DNA of 64,000 nucleotides from an uncultured Candidatus Competibacteraceae bacterium (GCA_903879705.1 CAIRMO010000110.1:1-64000); one strand, 5' to 3'. Counted from the stretch's first letter, positions 1-19,480 are shown. The notes: generated from the sequence alone by a model not told the origin. Numbers and translations are program-made.

Positions 1-1
1 A

Positions 2-148
2 GGGGTGGAAATGGTGATGCCGGGCGACAATGTGCGACTGGTGATCAACCTGATTGCCCCGATTGCGATGGATGACGGGTTACGCTTTGCCATCCGCGAA
101 GGCGGACGGACAGTCGGCGCCGGCGTCGTCGCCAAGATCATCGAGTGA
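2..148 (+). CDS. tuf: Elongation factor Tu, C-terminal end (partial)
   Basis: The window opens inside this gene; only the last 48 codons are present, ending in TGA. The peptide begins [17 protein letters not shown] and ends [14 protein letters not shown], the highly conserved end of domain 3 of EF-Tu, which delivers aminoacyl-tRNA to the ribosome as a GTP complex. The neighbours agree: in gammaproteobacteria one tuf copy lies directly upstream of tRNA-Trp, secE and nusG. Which tuf copy this is (tufB-like) is inferred from position only. Confidence 0.95.
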   Translation, partial: GVEMVMPGDNVRLVINLIAPIAMDDGLRFAIREGGRTVGAGVVAKIIE

Positions 149-207
149 GTCAGTGCAAGAACTGGACGGTGTCTCTGACTGGAGTGCCATCCGGTGTAGT
201 GTGTTAC

Positions 208-283
208 AGGCCAGTAGCTCAATTGGCAGAGCGGCGGTCTCCAAAACCGCAGGTTGGGGGTTCGATTCCCTCCTGGCCTGCCA
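208..283 (+). tRNA. tRNA-Trp (anticodon CCA)
   Basis: A 76-nt cloverleaf. The acceptor stem AGGCCAG pairs with CTGGCCT, followed by discriminator G and an encoded CCA end. The anticodon stem GCGGT/ACCGC holds the loop CTCCAAA with anticodon CCA at 241-243. The T arm contains GGTTCGATTCC. It lies between tuf and secE, as in many gammaproteobacteria, and may be processed from the tuf transcript. Confidence 0.97.
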
Positions 284-364
284 TCTTTTTCATGGCGCAT
301 TCCCGATTCCATCCGCCTGTTCCGGCGGGTGGAATCGTCGGGAATGGGCGAAGCCGAAATCTGT

Positions 365-739
365 ATGAACCCCACCAAACCTGAAACGCAAACGCTTAAC
401 CGCGCTGATAATATCAAGCTAATCGGCGCGGGCGCCATCGTCCTGATTGCTCTGGCGGCCTTTTACCTGTTCGCCAATTACTCGCTGCTGATGCGGGTCA
501 TTGGCCTGCTGGCGGCGTTCGGCGCGGCTGTAGTCCTCGCGCTGAAAACTGAATTGGGCGCGGAAATCCTGGAGTTCATCCAGGGTGCCCGCACCGAAGT
601 CCGCAAGGTGGTGTGGCCGACCCGGGCCGAAACCACCCAAACCACCCTGATCGTGATCGCCATGGTGGTGATCATGGGCCTGTTGCTGTGGTTGCTGGAT
701 GTCATCCTGTTCTGGCTGATTCGCCTGGTTACCGGTTAG
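365..739 (+). CDS. secE: Preprotein translocase subunit SecE
   Basis: Encodes about 124 residues, close to the E. coli SecE length of 127. Three hydrophobic segments are visible (roughly residues 17-35, 40-57 and 92-120). Between the second and third lies the conserved amphipathic and cytoplasmic stretch FIQGARTEVRKVVWPTRAET, the SecE signature that clamps SecY. The ATG at 365 is chosen because translation upstream of it runs through the tRNA. The ribosome-binding site is weak. The gene is followed after 12 bases by nusG, the conserved secE-nusG pair. Confidence 0.95.
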   Translation: MNPTKPETQTLNRADNIKLIGAGAIVLIALAAFYLFANYSLLMRVIGLLAAFGAAVVLALKTELGAEILEFIQGARTEVRKVVWPTRAETTQTTLIVIAMVVIMGLLLWLLDVILFWLIRLVTG

Positions 740-751
740 CGGAGCGACGGC

Positions 752-1291
752 ATGGCGATGCGATGGTATGTGGTCCAGGCCTATTCTGGCTTTGAGCAGC
801 AAGTTAAGCGATCCTTGCTGGATCGGATCAACCGCGAAAGCCTCAATGAGCGGTTCGGTCAAGTGCTGGTGCCGACTGAAGAAGTGGTCGAGATGCGCGA
901 CGGTCAAAAGCGCAAAAGCGATCGCAAATTCTTTCCCGGCTATGTGCTGGTGCAGATGGAAATGGATAACGAAACCTGGCACTTGGTCCGTGAAACTCAG
1001 AAGGTTCTGGGCTTCATCGGTGGAACCAGCGATAAACCAGCTCCAATCTCTGAAAAGGAAGCTCAGGCGATCCTGCAACGGGTTCAGGATGGGGTCGACA
1101 AGCCCAAGCCCAAGGTGCTTTACGAACCCGGTGAGATGGTGCGAGTCAACGACGGACCCTTCAACGATTTCGAAGGCCTGGTTGAAGAAGTCAATTATGA
1201 AAAGAGCCGGCTGCGGGTAGGCGTCATGATCTTTGGCCGCACTACCCCGGTCGAACTGGAATTCAGCCAAGTCGAAAAAGCCTCGCGCTGA
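752..1291 (+). CDS. nusG: Transcription termination/antitermination protein NusG
   Basis: Encodes 179 residues, E. coli NusG being 181. The N-terminal NGN domain starts [20 protein letters not shown] and includes [12 protein letters not shown]. The C-terminal KOW domain contains [21 protein letters not shown]. NusG binds RNA polymerase and links it to Rho or to the ribosome. The ATG at 752 has GGAG seven bases upstream; a second in-frame ATG lies at 758. A small terminator-like hairpin overlaps its stop codon, separating it from the rplK operon. Confidence 0.96.
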   Translation: MAMRWYVVQAYSGFEQQVKRSLLDRINRESLNERFGQVLVPTEEVVEMRDGQKRKSDRKFFPGYVLVQMEMDNETWHLVRETQKVLGFIGGTSDKPAPISEKEAQAILQRVQDGVDKPKPKVLYEPGEMVRVNDGPFNDFEGLVEEVNYEKSRLRVGVMIFGRTTPVELEFSQVEKASR

Positions 1292-1314
1292 CCGGTTGCC
1301 GCCGGTCGCTTTTT
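1290..1314 (+). terminator. Terminator-like hairpin after nusG
   Basis: GACCGG (1290-1295) pairs with CCGGTC (1302-1307) and is followed by GC and five T residues. A second perfect hairpin without a T-run follows at once, GCCGCCTG (1317-1324) with CAGGCGGC (1330-1337). Such a site would separate secE-nusG from the ribosomal protein operon, as the E. coli arrangement does. It may be only a partial terminator because the stem is short. Confidence 0.5.
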
Positions 1315-1381
1315 CCGCCGCCTGCCCGTCAGGCGGCTCATCCGGGGAGCCGCAAGGCGTTCGTACCCGACAGGAGCAACA

Positions 1382-1813
1382 ATGGCAAAGAAAGTCACCG
1401 CTTACGTCAAATTGCAGGTTGCGGCCGCCAAGGCCAACCCCAGTCCGCCGGTCGGTCCCGCGTTGGGTCAGCACGGCGTGAACATCATGGAATTCTGCAA
1501 GACCTTCAACGCCCAGACTCAGCATCTGGAGCCAGGCTTGCCGATTCCGGTGGTGATCACGGTTTACAGTGACCGCAGTTTCACTTTCATCATGAAAACC
1601 CCGCCAGCCTCGGTGTTGCTGAGGAAGGCGCTGGGTCTCGACAAGGGCAGCGCCAATCCCAACACCAAGAAAATCGGCACTGTGACCCGCGCCCAACTGG
1701 AAGAAGTCGCCAAGACCAAGCGCCCCGATCTGACCGCTGCCAATCTCGAAGCTGCGGTGCGAACCATTGCCGGCAGCGCCCGATCGATGGGCCTTAATGT
1801 GGAAGGGGTGTAA
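1382..1813 (+). CDS. rplK: 50S ribosomal protein L11
   Basis: Encodes 143 residues (E. coli 142). The start [20 protein letters not shown] and the segment [19 protein letters not shown] are the L11 N-terminal domain that binds the GTPase-associated centre of 23S rRNA together with L10. The C-terminal rRNA-binding domain ends [18 protein letters not shown] stands about six bases before the ATG. It heads the rplKAJL-rpoBC operon, and rplA follows after three bases. Confidence 0.98.
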   Translation: MAKKVTAYVKLQVAAAKANPSPPVGPALGQHGVNIMEFCKTFNAQTQHLEPGLPIPVVITVYSDRSFTFIMKTPPASVLLRKALGLDKGSANPNTKKIGTVTRAQLEEVAKTKRPDLTAANLEAAVRTIAGSARSMGLNVEGV

Positions 1814-1816
1814 GCC

Positions 1817-2512
1817 ATGGCCAAGGTCTCCAGGCGGTTACAGGCGATTCGCGCCAAACTAACTCCCGGAAAATTCTATCCGGTTGAAGAAGCCTTGGGG
1901 TTGCTCAAGGAACTGTCCAGCATCAAGTTCCGTGAAGCGGTCGATGTTGCCGTCAACCTGGGCGTCGATCCTCGTAAGTCTGATCAGGTGGTGCGCAGTG
2001 CTACGGTGTTGCCGCACGGCACCGGCAAAACGGTGCGAGTCGCGGTCTTTGCCCAAGGTGTCAGTGCCGATGCCGCCCGCGCTGCCGGGGCCGATATCGT
2101 CGGATTTGAAGACCTGGCCGAATCGGTTAAGGCCGGTAATCTCGATTTTGACGTGGTGATCGCTGCGCCTGACGCCATGCGGGTAGTCGGCCAGCTTGGC
2201 AAGATTCTCGGCCCGCGCGGCTTGATGCCCAATCCCAAGGTCGGCACCGTGACGCCCGATGTGGTCGGTGCGATCCGCAACGCCAAGGCCGGGCAGGTCC
2301 GCTACCGCACCGACAAGGCCGGCATCATCCACTGCACCATCGGCAAGGTGGATTTCGCCGCCAATCAGTTGCAGGAAAATCTTCAAGCACTGTTGCATGA
2401 TCTGCAAAAGATCAAACCCGCCACCTCCAAGGGCGTCTACATCCGCCGCATCACCGTCTCGACCACCATGGGGCCGGGACTGGCGGTGGATCAGACCACC
2501 CTGACGTTTTGA
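1817..2512 (+). CDS. rplA: 50S ribosomal protein L1
   Basis: Encodes 231 residues (E. coli 234). The family signature around [20 protein letters not shown] is intact, as are [16 protein letters not shown] and the C-terminal [12 protein letters not shown]1 forms the mobile stalk near the E site and in enterobacteria represses its own operon by binding mRNA near rplK. It is three bases downstream of rplK, with a purine-rich GGAAGGGG at the end of rplK serving as its ribosome-binding site. Confidence 0.98.
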   Translation: MAKVSRRLQAIRAKLTPGKFYPVEEALGLLKELSSIKFREAVDVAVNLGVDPRKSDQVVRSATVLPHGTGKTVRVAVFAQGVSADAARAAGADIVGFEDLAESVKAGNLDFDVVIAAPDAMRVVGQLGKILGPRGLMPNPKVGTVTPDVVGAIRNAKAGQVRYRTDKAGIIHCTIGKVDFAANQLQENLQALLHDLQKIKPATSKGVYIRRITVSTTMGPGLAVDQTTLTF

Positions 2513-2569
2513 ATCGCGTTCTGAGACGTACTCAATCTTGCATTCCCGCGTTCCGGCTGACCGCCGGGG

Positions 2570-2700
2570 CGCATGAACTTTGGACCGGCCGGACTCTCTG
2601 GCCAGCGTCAAAGACCGCAGGCGCCTTCGGGCTTAATCGGTTCCGGTGTTGGTCACCGGAGCGACCTGCGCAGACGGCAAGCCCTTCCGGATTTTTCCTG
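2570..2700 (+). promoter_or_regulatory. L10 leader (ribosomal protein autoregulatory RNA)
   Basis: The 244-base gap between rplA and rplJ contains the conserved blocks of the L10 leader: GTCAAAGACCGCAGG (2607-2621), GGCTTAATC (2630-2638) and CCTGCGCAGACGG (2665-2677). In E. coli the L10-L12 complex binds this leader and represses translation of rplJ and rplL. The CGCAGG/CCTGCG pairing is visible. The element boundaries are approximate. Confidence 0.8.
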
Positions 2701-2756
2701 GTTTGGCCGCCGTTTCTCCCTCCGCAACCGCGGAGATCCAACCGCGAGGTACTGCA

Positions 2757-3347
2757 ATGAGTCTCAATCTGGCGGAAAAACAGGCGGTGGTCACCGAGGT
2801 CGCCAAAGTGGCCGCCAGTGCGCACTCCGCCATTGCCGCCGAGTATCGTGGGCTGAAGGTCGCCCAGATCACCGCCTTGCGCGTTAAAGCGCGGGAAACC
2901 GGCGTCTATCTGCGCGTCGTCAAGAACACCCTGGCCCGGCGTGCCGTGCAAGGGACCGAGTTCGAGTGCCTGCAACCGAGTCTGACGGGACCGCTGATTC
3001 TGGCGTTCTCCCAGCACGAACCCGGCGCGGCAGCGCGGATTTTCAAGGAATTTCTGAAGGAAAAGGCCAACGATAAGCTGATGATCAAAGCATTGGCGGT
3101 GGGTGGACAGGCGTTTCCAGCCAGTGAGCTGGATCGACTCGCCAGCTTGCCGACCCGTGACGAAGCGATCAGTCTACTGATGGCCACCCTGCGGGCCCCG
3201 CTCGACAAACTGGCGCGGACCTTCAATGAAATTCCTGGCAAGCTGGTGCGCACCCTTGACGCGATCCGGCAGCAGAAAGACGCTGAAATAACCGCCTCAG
3301 CGGTTCCAGCGCTGCCTGACGCATTCCCAGATTTTTACCCGGAGTAA
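2757..3347 (+). CDS. rplJ: 50S ribosomal protein L10
   Basis: Encodes 196 residues, longer than the E. coli protein (165) through an alanine-, proline- and phenylalanine-containing tail ending [10 protein letters not shown]. The N-terminal part, [39 protein letters not shown] and [11 protein letters not shown], is typical of L10, which anchors L7/L12 dimers through its C-terminal helix. The ATG at 2757 follows GAGGT. The reading frame is open upstream into the leader, but the family start and ribosome-binding site fix the start here. Confidence 0.96.
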   Translation: MSLNLAEKQAVVTEVAKVAASAHSAIAAEYRGLKVAQITALRVKARETGVYLRVVKNTLARRAVQGTEFECLQPSLTGPLILAFSQHEPGAAARIFKEFLKEKANDKLMIKALAVGGQAFPASELDRLASLPTRDEAISLLMATLRAPLDKLARTFNEIPGKLVRTLDAIRQQKDAEITASAVPALPDAFPDFYPE

Positions 3348-3354
3348 ATTGGTA

Positions 3355-3726
3355 ATGGCCATTTCAAAAGAAGACATTCTGGAAACCATCGCCGGCATGA
3401 CCGTTATGGATGTGGTCGAGCTGATTGCGGCGATGGAAGAAAAATTCGGCGTCACCGCCGCGGTCGCCGCTGCCCCGGTGGCCGCAACCGCCGCTGCCGC
3501 GCCGGTCGAGGAAAAGACCGAGTTTGATGTGGTGATGAGCAGCTTTGGCGAGAAGAAAGTCGAGGTCATCAAGGTGGTCCGTGCCCTGACCGGTCTGGGA
3601 CTGAAAGAAGCCAAGGACCTGGTGGAAGCCGTTCCCTCGCTGATTAAGGAAGCCATTCCCAAGGCCGAGGCCGCGGATGTCAAGAAAAAGCTGGAAGACG
3701 CCGGCGCCAAAGTCGACGTCAAATAG
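3355..3726 (+). CDS. rplL: 50S ribosomal protein L7/L12
   Basis: Encodes 123 residues (E. coli 121): an N-terminal dimerisation helix (residues 1-35), an alanine- and proline-rich hinge (about 36-52) and the C-terminal globular domain [35 protein letters not shown], ending AGAKVDVK. It recruits translation factors to the ribosome. The GGAG at the end of rplJ is its ribosome-binding site, so the two genes are probably translationally coupled. A TTG two codons upstream is in frame but lies inside that site. Confidence 0.98.
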   Translation: MAISKEDILETIAGMTVMDVVELIAAMEEKFGVTAAVAAAPVAATAAAAPVEEKTEFDVVMSSFGEKKVEVIKVVRALTGLGLKEAKDLVEAVPSLIKEAIPKAEAADVKKKLEDAGAKVDVK

Positions 3727-3733
3727 GCGCGCT

Positions 3734-3816
3734 ACCCACCCCGGTGGGTGTTTGCTATAGCGCAGGTCCGGCTTGAACGGACTCGAACGGGACAGCCGGC
3801 GACCGTGGTCGCCGGC
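3734..3816 (+). terminator. Attenuator hairpins between rplL and rpoB
   Basis: Two hairpins lie in the 208-base gap. ACCCACC (3734-3740) pairs with GGTGGGT (3743-3749), and GCCGGCGACC (3795-3804) pairs with GGTCGCCGGC (3807-3816), followed by a T-rich but interrupted stretch. In E. coli this gap holds a partial terminator and an RNase III site that set the ratio of ribosomal protein to polymerase. The same role here is inferred from position. Confidence 0.55.
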
Positions 3817-3934
3817 CTGTTCCTGTTTGTGCATACCCGGTTTTTGATCGACCAAGCCCGGCCTGGACAAGGCGGGCCGTTTTAATCCGCATCTGCCGGC
3901 AATGGCGGGTGAAACTCCGTGATGAGGAATCCCA

Positions 3935-8248
<4,314 letters not shown>

Positions 8249-8302
8249 AGCTGATTGCCGCCGGCTGCGGCAGGACAACGCAATTCCATGGGTGAGCGCA
8301 TG

Positions 8303-12550
<4,248 letters not shown>

Positions 12551-12604
12551 CTGGTTAGCGACCGGGCGGAAATGAGCTGAAAATTCCGCCGGATGATAGA
12601 TACG

Positions 12605-12639
12605 GGCGGGAGTCGCTGAGCGGCACCCGCCTTTTTTTT
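12605..12639 (+). terminator. Rho-independent terminator of the rpoBC operon
   Basis: GGCGGG (12605-12610) pairs with CCCGCC (12626-12631). The inner GTCGC/GCGGC extends the stem with one wobble pair, and eight T residues follow directly. It lies 55 bases after the rpoC stop codon and before an unrelated transporter operon. Confidence 0.9.
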
Positions 12640-12666
12640 GCTACTGGCCTGCTAAAGCAGAACCTT

Positions 12667-13551
12667 ATGCCCGCCCTGCTGGAAACGCATCATCTCATCA
12701 AGCATTTTCGTGGGGTCCAGGCGGTCAATGGCCTCGATCTCGCCATTCCGTCCGGGTGCTGTTTCGGTCTGCTCGGCCCCAATGGCGCGGGTAAGACCAC
12801 CACAGTCGAGATATTGGAAGGGATCCAGGAACCGACCAGCGGCACGATTCGCTATCGGGGCGAACCGCTAGGCCCGCGCTTTCGCCAGGAAGTCGGCATC
12901 ATGTTCCAGTCCACGGCGTTGCAGGATCACATCACCGGCCGCGAGAATCTGCGGATGTTTGGCAGCTTTTACCCCCGCACCTTGCCGGTCGATGAACTGA
13001 TCAAGTCTTGTGCGCTCGGCGAATTTCTGGATCGCGATACCCGTAAGCTGTCCGGCGGTCAGCGTCAGCGTCTGCTGTTAGCCATCGCGCTGGTCAACGA
13101 TCCTGACCTGCTGTTTCTGGACGAACCGACCACCGGCCTCGATCCGCAGGCCCGCCGCAACTTCTGGGAACTGATCCACCAAATCAAGAGCCGCGGCACG
13201 ACTGTTCTGCTAACGACGCACTATATGGAAGAGGCTTACCATCTGTGTGATGAGATTGCGATCATGGATCACGGTCGGATCATCGCGCAGGGAACGCCGC
13301 GTGATTTGCTGGCGGCGCACTTCGATGATGTGGTGCTGCAATTGCCGCTGGCGGATTTTCCCGACCCGGCTCCGGCGTTGGCGCTAACCGTGATACGGGG
13401 GCGGGACGCGGTGGAAATCCTGACCCGCGATGTCAACGCCGCCATTCAAGAGTTGCTGGCGCAACATATCTCACTGGCGCGGCTGCAAATTCGTCCGCGC
13501 ACCCTGGAAGATCTGTTTCTGGAACTGACCGGTCGGGAGCTGCGTACTTGA
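12667..13551 (+). CDS. ABC-2 type exporter, ATP-binding protein
   Basis: Encodes 294 residues. Walker A GPNGAGKTT, Q-loop MFQSTALQDHITG, signature [12 protein letters not shown], Walker B LLFLDEPTTGLDP and the switch histidine in TTHYMEEA are all visible. The arrangement and the C-terminal extension resemble the DrrA/NodI/CcmA group, which power ABC-2 permeases exporting lipids, polysaccharides or drugs. It overlaps the next gene by four bases, so the two are made together. The substrate cannot be told from sequence. Confidence 0.93.
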   Translation: MPALLETHHLIKHFRGVQAVNGLDLAIPSGCCFGLLGPNGAGKTTTVEILEGIQEPTSGTIRYRGEPLGPRFRQEVGIMFQSTALQDHITGRENLRMFGSFYPRTLPVDELIKSCALGEFLDRDTRKLSGGQRQRLLLAIALVNDPDLLFLDEPTTGLDPQARRNFWELIHQIKSRGTTVLLTTHYMEEAYHLCDEIAIMDHGRIIAQGTPRDLLAAHFDDVVLQLPLADFPDPAPALALTVIRGRDAVEILTRDVNAAIQELLAQHISLARLQIRPRTLEDLFLELTGRELRT

Positions 13552-14552
13552 ATTTCAAGCGCTTTTGGGCCTTGCTGGTGTGCCGCAACTACGAATTTCT
13601 GCGCGACCGCTCGACGTTGACCTGGAATCTGCTGTTTCCGATCTCGCTGATCGCCGGATTCGCCTTCGCCTTTTCCGGGCCAGGCTTGGCGCTGTACAAA
13701 GTCGGGGTGTTGGGTGACATCGGCGGCAACAGCAGCGCCTTTCTCCAGACCCGTTATGTCCAGTTTGTGCCCGCTGCCGATCGGCTTGCCGCCCTGACTA
13801 AAGTTGAACGTCATCAACTCGATATGCTGTTTGATCCGACTGGAGGACGCTACTGGATCAATGACGAATCGCCCAAGGGTTATTTGCTGGAGCGGGTGTT
13901 GCGCGGGGCCGATGCGCCGCCCGCGTTCAGCAAGCAGACCGTCAATGGCCGGGTGATCCGCTATGTCGATTGGGTGATGCCGGGTGTGCTGGCGATGAAC
14001 ATGATGTTCAGTTGCCTGTTCGGTGTGGGCTACGTCATTGTCCGCTACCGCAAGAACGGAATGCTCAAGCGCCTGAAAGCCACCCCGCTGACCCCGCTGG
14101 AATTTTTGTCGGCGCAGGTCGCTTCGCGCTGGTGGCTGACCTTGGGAACGACGGTGCTGGTCTTTGTGGGCGCCGATTTCTTCATCGGGTTTCCCATGCA
14201 CGGTTCCTATCTGAATTTGTTGTTGGTGTTCGCCATTGGCGCGCTGAGCCTGATCAGTCTGGGGGTGGTGGTGTCGGCCCGCACCACCAGCGAGGAACTG
14301 GCCGGCGGGTTGCTGAATTTTTTGAGTTGGCCGATGACGTTCCTGTCCGGGGTCTGGTTCTCGCTGGAAGGCGTCCACCCGTTTTTGCAGCAGTGCGCCC
14401 AGGTTGCGCCGTTGACCCACATGATCGATGCAGCGCGCGCGATCATGATTGACGGTGCCGGGCTGGCGGAGATCTCCGGGCACCTGCTGGCGCTGACGGC
14501 CATGAGCGCGGGATTGATGGCGTTCGGGGCGTGGCAGTTCCGGTGGGAGTGA
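13548..14552 (+). CDS. ABC-2 type exporter, membrane permease
   Basis: Encodes 334 residues, starting at a TTG that overlaps the TGA of the ATPase gene. One membrane helix lies near the N-terminus (residues 25-45), then an extracytoplasmic domain of about 115 residues, then five hydrophobic segments from residue 140 to the end. This is the plan of DrrB/YhgE-type ABC-2 permeases, which have a large first loop. It forms the membrane half of the exporter with the preceding ATPase. No regulator is adjacent and the cargo is unknown. Confidence 0.88.
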   Translation: MNFKRFWALLVCRNYEFLRDRSTLTWNLLFPISLIAGFAFAFSGPGLALYKVGVLGDIGGNSSAFLQTRYVQFVPAADRLAALTKVERHQLDMLFDPTGGRYWINDESPKGYLLERVLRGADAPPAFSKQTVNGRVIRYVDWVMPGVLAMNMMFSCLFGVGYVIVRYRKNGMLKRLKATPLTPLEFLSAQVASRWWLTLGTTVLVFVGADFFIGFPMHGSYLNLLLVFAIGALSLISLGVVVSARTTSEELAGGLLNFLSWPMTFLSGVWFSLEGVHPFLQQCAQVAPLTHMIDAARAIMIDGAGLAEISGHLLALTAMSAGLMAFGAWQFRWE

Positions 14553-14740
14553 GTTGGATGCTGAAAAGACCGAGGGTCATCGTTCATTCCCTTTGCTCAC
14601 TTACCCGATATCCCTCTGATAATCGCCGCATGAACAGCACGACGGCTGCGCTGGATGGCAAATAAAGACGCCTGCATTTTATCGGTAACCTACTGGTAAA
14701 TATCAATAGTTGTGTCGAATCCGACTGAACCAGTGCCCGG

Positions 14741-14781
14741 TTAAAGGTTAAAGAAAAATCGCTGTTTGACCTTTAACCTTT
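14741..14781 (+). repeat. AAAGGTTAAAG inverted repeat upstream of gltB
   Basis: AAAGGTTAAAG (14743-14753) and its perfect complement CTTTAACCTTT (14771-14781) enclose a 17-base loop. The hairpin lies 50 bases before the gltB start, in a 279-base gap that otherwise shows nothing recognisable. Related motifs recur near 19490, 21080 and 22490. Confidence 0.75.
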
Positions 14782-14831
14782 GCCCTTTGATCTCTAATCT
14801 TCAACCTTTCCTTGTCGAAGGAACGCCGCTT

Positions 14832-17800
14832 ATGAGCATTGCCCACTTTCCCCCCGCCGAAGGTCTCTACGACCCGCGCAACGAACACGACGCCTGCGGG
14901 ATCGGTTTCGTCGTCGATATCAAGAACCGCAAAAGTCATCAGCCGATCCGCCAAGGGCTGGAAATTCTGAGCAATCTCAGCCATCGCGGCGCGGTCGGGG
15001 CCGATCCGCTGGCCGGCGACGGAGCCGGGATCCTGTTGCAAGTCCCCGACGGTTTTCTGCGGGCGGAATGCGCCAGCCTCGGCATTGAACTGCCCGCCCC
15101 AGGTGACTACGCGGTCGGCATGGTCTTTCTCCCTCGCGACCTGCACGCCCGCACCGAAAGCGAAATCGCCCTGCAACGCGCCATAGCCGCCGAAGGCCAA
15201 ATCCTGCTCGGTTGGCGCGACGTACCCACCGACAACTCCTGTCTGGGCCGCAGCGTTCGCCCCTCGGAACCGATCATCCGCCAGGTCTTCGTCAAGCGCG
15301 GCGCACGCTGTCCCGACGGCGACGCCTTTGAGCGCAAGTTGTTTGTGATCCGCAAACAGACCCATATCGCCATCTGGAACCGGGATCTGATTGGCCGCCA
15401 GCAGTTCTACGTCGCCTCGCTGTCGGCCCGCACCATCATTTATAAAGGCATGATTCTGGCCCGCAACATCGGCGTCTACTACCCTGAATTGCGCGATCCC
15501 CAGATGGAATCGGCCTTGGCGCTGGTGCATCAACGCTTCTCCACCAACACCTTTCCCACTTGGGCGCTGGCCCAGCCCTTCCGCTACCTCTGCCACAACG
15601 GCGAAATCAACACCCTGCGCGGCAATATCAACTGGATGCTGGCCCGCCGCCACAATATGACCTCGAAGTTGATGGGCGCGGACCTGGACAAACTGTGGCC
15701 GTTGATCGGCGACGGGGCTTCCGACTCGGCCACCTTCGATAACGCCCTGGAATTGCTGCTGGCTGGCGGCTACTCGCTGCCCCACGCCATGATGTTGATG
15801 GTGCCGGAAGCCTGGTCGGATAACCCGCTGATGGACCCGCAACGTCGCGCTTTCTACGAATACCACGCCGCATTGATGGAACCGTGGGATGGTCCCGCCG
15901 CGATTGCCTTCACCGATGGTCGCCGGATCGGCGCGACTCTGGATCGCAACGGTCTGCGCCCCGCCCGCTATCTGGTCACCAGCGACGATCAGGTCATCAT
16001 GTCCTCGGAAATGGGCGTCCTGCCAATCCCGGAAGCCAAGATCATCAAGAAATGGCGCTTGCAGCCGGGCCGGATGCTGCTGATCGATCTGGAACAGGGC
16101 CGGATCATCGACGATGGCGAAATCAAGGAACAACTGGCCTCGGCGCATCCCTATCAAACCTGGCTCGACGCCACCCAGATTCACCTCAAAGACCTGCCCG
16201 CTGAAGTCGGCCCGATGGCGCCCGATGCTCAGACGCTCCTGCACCGGCAACAGGCGTTCGGCTACACCCAGGAAGATGTCCGCCTGTTTCTGACTCCGAT
16301 GGCGCTTACCAGCGAAGACCCGATTGGTTCGATGGGCCGTGACATTCCGCCGGCGGTCCTCTCCGACCGTCCCAAGCTGCTTTACGACTACTTCAAGCAG
16401 AAATTCGCCCAGGTCACCAACCCGCCGATTGACCCGATCCGCGAAGAACTGGTGATGTCGCTGGTGTCGTTCATCGGCCCGCGTCCTAACCTGCTCGATC
16501 TGGACAGTGGCGGGGCGTACAAACGGCTGGAGGTCAAGCGCCCGATTCTCGACAGCGTCGATCTGGAGCGGATCCGCCGCATCGAATATCACGTCGATAA
16601 AGCCTTTCGCACCGCTACCCTCAGCATGTGCTACCCGGTGGAGCGCGGCGCGGATGGCATGGCCCGCGCTCTGGAAAATCTGTGCCGCGAGGCCAATGAC
16701 GTGGTGCGGCGCGGCTACAACATCCTGATTCTCTCGGATCGCGCCCTCGATGCCGACCATATCGCCATTCCCGCCCTGCTCGCCACCGCCGCCGTCCATC
16801 ATCATCTCAGCCGGGCCGGACTGCGTACCGAAGTCGGGCTGGTGGTGGAAACCGGCGAGGTCAAACGGGTTCACGACTTCTGCCTTCTGGCCGGTTACGG
16901 CGCGGAGGCGATCAACCCGTGGCTGGCCCTCGATACCCTGTCGGTCTCGCTCCCCTACCTGCCGCAGAAGATGACCGAGATCGAAGCCCATGAGCATTAC
17001 ACCAAGGCGATTTCCAAGGGCATTCTCAAGGTCATGTCCAAAATGGGCATTTCCACCTACCAGTCCTATTGCGGGGCGCAGATTTTCGAGGCGGTCGGGC
17101 TGGCCAGTGAATTCATCGACCACTATTTCACCGGCACCCAAGGCGTCATCGAAGGGATCAGTCTGAATGAGGTCGCCCGGGAAACCGTTCGCCGCCACCG
17201 GCACGCCTTCGGTAATGCGCCGCTCTACCGCAACGCCCTCGATGTCGGCGGCGAACTGGCTTACCGGTTGCGCGGCGAGGAACACGCCTGGACCCCGGAA
17301 ACCATCGCTCTGCTGCAACATGCGGTTCGTTCCGGTGATTACGACCAGTTCAAGCTCTACAGCCGGGCCATGAATGATCAGCGCGATCATCTCCGCAACC
17401 TGCGTGGCCTGTTCGAGTTCCGCTTTGCCGGTCAACCGCTGTCGCTGGACGAGGTAGAACCCGCCGCCGAAATCGTCAAACGGCTGGCGACCGGTGCCAT
17501 GTCGTTCGGCTCGATTTCCTGGGAAGCGCACACCACGTTAGCCATTGCCATGAACCGGATGGGGGCGCGTTCCAACACCGGCGAAGGCGGAGAAGACCCG
17601 GTACGCTATGTCCCGTTGGATAACGGCGATTCGATCCGCTCGGCGATCAAACAGGTGGCTTCGGGCCGTTTTGGCGTGACCACTGAATATCTGGTCAACG
17701 CCGACATGCTGCAAATCAAAATGGCCCAAGGTGCCAAACCCGGCGAAGGCGGCCAGTTGCCGGGCCACAAGGTCAATGACTGGATCGCCCGGGTGCGCCA

Positions 17801-19472
17801 TTCCACCCCCGGCGTTGGCCTGATTTCGCCTCCCCCGCATCACGACATCTATTCCATCGAAGACTTGGCGCAACTGATTTTCGACCTGAAAAACGCCAAT
17901 CCCAAGGCCGAGATCAGCGTCAAGCTGGTTTCGGAAATCGGGGTCGGCACCGTGGCTGCCGGGGTCGCCAAGGCCCATGCCGATCACGTCACCATTTCCG
18001 GCGAAGACGGCGGTACCGGAGCCAGTCCGCTCACCTCGATTCAGAACGCCGGATCGCCGTGGGAAATCGGTCTGGCCGAAACCCACCAGACCCTGGTTCG
18101 TAACGCCCTGCGTGGGCGGATTGAAGTACAGGTCGACGGTGGGCTGCGGACGGGCCGTGATGTGATCATTGGCGCGTTGCTCGGCGCAGATGGTTTTGGT
18201 TTTGGCACCGGGGCCTTGATCGCCGCCGGCTGCGTGATGATGCGGAAATGCCACCTTAATACCTGCCCGGTCGGGGTCGCCACGCAAGATGTTGAATTGC
18301 GGAAACGCTTTCCCGGCCAGCCCGCCCACGTCATCAACTTCTTCACCTTCCTGGTGCAGGAAGTGCGCGAATTGATGGCGCAGCTCGGCTTCCGCACCTT
18401 TGATGAAATGATTGGCCGCGCCGACCGGCTGGATATGCGTCGTGCCATTCACCACTGGAAAGCGCGAGGACTGGATTTCAGCCGGTTGCTGGCGATTCCA
18501 CCGGCCTCGCCCGGCGTCGCCACTTACCACTGTGAAGAACAGAATCACGGTCTGGATGGCATTCTCGATCATCGCCTGATCGCCCAGGCCTTGCCGGCGC
18601 TGGAATCCCGCCAGCGGGTGCAGATTGAAAGCCCGATCCGCAATACCGACCGCACCACCGGCGCGATGTTGTCCGGCCAGATTGCCCGCCGCTACGGTCA
18701 TGCTGGCTTGCCGGATGGCACCATTGATATCCGCCTGAACGGTACCGCCGGCCAGAGTTTCGGGGCTTTTCTAGCACGCGGCGTGACGCTCGATCTGGCC
18801 GGTCAAGCCAATGATTACGTCGGCAAGGGCCTTTCCGGCGGGCGGATCATCATTTATCCCGGCCCGGATAGCCGACTGCGGGCCGAAGATAACATCATCG
18901 TCGGCAATACCGTCCTCTATGGCGCGACTGCCGGTGAGTGCTACTTGCGGGGGGTCGCCGGTGAACGGTTTGGCGTTCGCAACTCTGGCGCGTTGGCCGT
19001 GGTAGAAGGAGTCGGGGATCACGGCTGTGAATACATGACCAGCGGCGTGGTGGTGGTGCTGGGACTCACCGGACGCAATTTCGCTGCCGGGATGAGTGGC
19101 GGCATTGCTTATGTGCTGGACGAAGCCGGCGATTTTGCCCGTCGCGCCAATCAGACGATGGTGGCGCTGGAGCCATTGAATGACGCTGAGGAATCGCTGC
19201 AAGTGCCGGTGTTGCCCGATCATTGGCGGGCGCTGGCCGGAGTCAAACTTCCCGACGATTTATTACATCACGATGCCCAGCGCTTGCAGATTCTGGTCGC
19301 CCGCCATGCCATTTACACCGGCAGCGAACCAGCGAAACGGGTGCTGGCGCAATGGCGCGAACTGTTGCCAAAATTCGTCAAGATCATGCCGCTGGATTAT
19401 CGGCGGGCGTTGCAGGAATTGCAGAAGGCCCGTGCCGTGCAGAGTGCTGAGAAAGTTAGCATTGCGGCGTGA
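14832..19472 (+). CDS. gltB: Glutamate synthase (NADPH) large subunit
   Basis: Encodes 1546 residues. The N-terminal glutaminase domain starts at the cysteine of [10 protein letters not shown] (about residue 23), which becomes the first residue after removal of a short propeptide. The FMN synthase domain carries [10 protein letters not shown], the substrate region [12 protein letters not shown], and [11 protein letters not shown]. The 3Fe-4S cysteines are in [14 protein letters not shown]-terminal beta-helix with repeated glycines follows. The enzyme converts glutamine plus 2-oxoglutarate to two glutamates. AAGGAA precedes the ATG at 14832; the upstream in-frame TTG lacks family support. gltD follows. 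Confidence 0.97.
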   Translation: MSIAHFPPAEGLYDPRNEHDACGIGFVVDIKNRKSHQPIRQGLEILSNLSHRGAVGADPLAGDGAGILLQVPDGFLRAECASLGIELPAPGDYAVGMVFLPRDLHARTESEIALQRAIAAEGQILLGWRDVPTDNSCLGRSVRPSEPIIRQVFVKRGARCPDGDAFERKLFVIRKQTHIAIWNRDLIGRQQFYVASLSARTIIYKGMILARNIGVYYPELRDPQMESALALVHQRFSTNTFPTWALAQPFRYLCHNGEINTLRGNINWMLARRHNMTSKLMGADLDKLWPLIGDGASDSATFDNALELLLAGGYSLPHAMMLMVPEAWSDNPLMDPQRRAFYEYHAALMEPWDGPAAIAFTDGRRIGATLDRNGLRPARYLVTSDDQVIMSSEMGVLPIPEAKIIKKWRLQPGRMLLIDLEQGRIIDDGEIKEQLASAHPYQTWLDATQIHLKDLPAEVGPMAPDAQTLLHRQQAFGYTQEDVRLFLTPMALTSEDPIGSMGRDIPPAVLSDRPKLLYDYFKQKFAQVTNPPIDPIREELVMSLVSFIGPRPNLLDLDSGGAYKRLEVKRPILDSVDLERIRRIEYHVDKAFRTATLSMCYPVERGADGMARALENLCREANDVVRRGYNILILSDRALDADHIAIPALLATAAVHHHLSRAGLRTEVGLVVETGEVKRVHDFCLLAGYGAEAINPWLALDTLSVSLPYLPQKMTEIEAHEHYTKAISKGILKVMSKMGISTYQSYCGAQIFEAVGLASEFIDHYFTGTQGVIEGISLNEVARETVRRHRHAFGNAPLYRNALDVGGELAYRLRGEEHAWTPETIALLQHAVRSGDYDQFKLYSRAMNDQRDHLRNLRGLFEFRFAGQPLSLDEVEPAAEIVKRLATGAMSFGSISWEAHTTLAIAMNRMGARSNTGEGGEDPVRYVPLDNGDSIRSAIKQVASGRFGVTTEYLVNADMLQIKMAQGAKPGEGGQLPGHKVNDWIARVRHSTPGVGLISPPPHHDIYSIEDLAQLIFDLKNANPKAEISVKLVSEIGVGTVAAGVAKAHADHVTISGEDGGTGASPLTSIQNAGSPWEIGLAETHQTLVRNALRGRIEVQVDGGLRTGRDVIIGALLGADGFGFGTGALIAAGCVMMRKCHLNTCPVGVATQDVELRKRFPGQPAHVINFFTFLVQEVRELMAQLGFRTFDEMIGRADRLDMRRAIHHWKARGLDFSRLLAIPPASPGVATYHCEEQNHGLDGILDHRLIAQALPALESRQRVQIESPIRNTDRTTGAMLSGQIARRYGHAGLPDGTIDIRLNGTAGQSFGAFLARGVTLDLAGQANDYVGKGLSGGRIIIYPGPDSRLRAEDNIIVGNTVLYGATAGECYLRGVAGERFGVRNSGALAVVEGVGDHGCEYMTSGVVVVLGLTGRNFAAGMSGGIAYVLDEAGDFARRANQTMVALEPLNDAEESLQVPVLPDHWRALAGVKLPDDLLHHDAQRLQILVARHAIYTGSEPAKRVLAQWRELLPKFVKIMPLDYRRALQELQKARAVQSAEKVSIAA

Positions 19473-19480
19473 AAGCAGAT

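Noticed and set aside
419-1696. Leftward open frame of 425 codons across secE, nusG and rplK
   Set aside because: It is antisense to three conserved genes and its translation is rich in His, Gln and Arg, typical of a complement frame.
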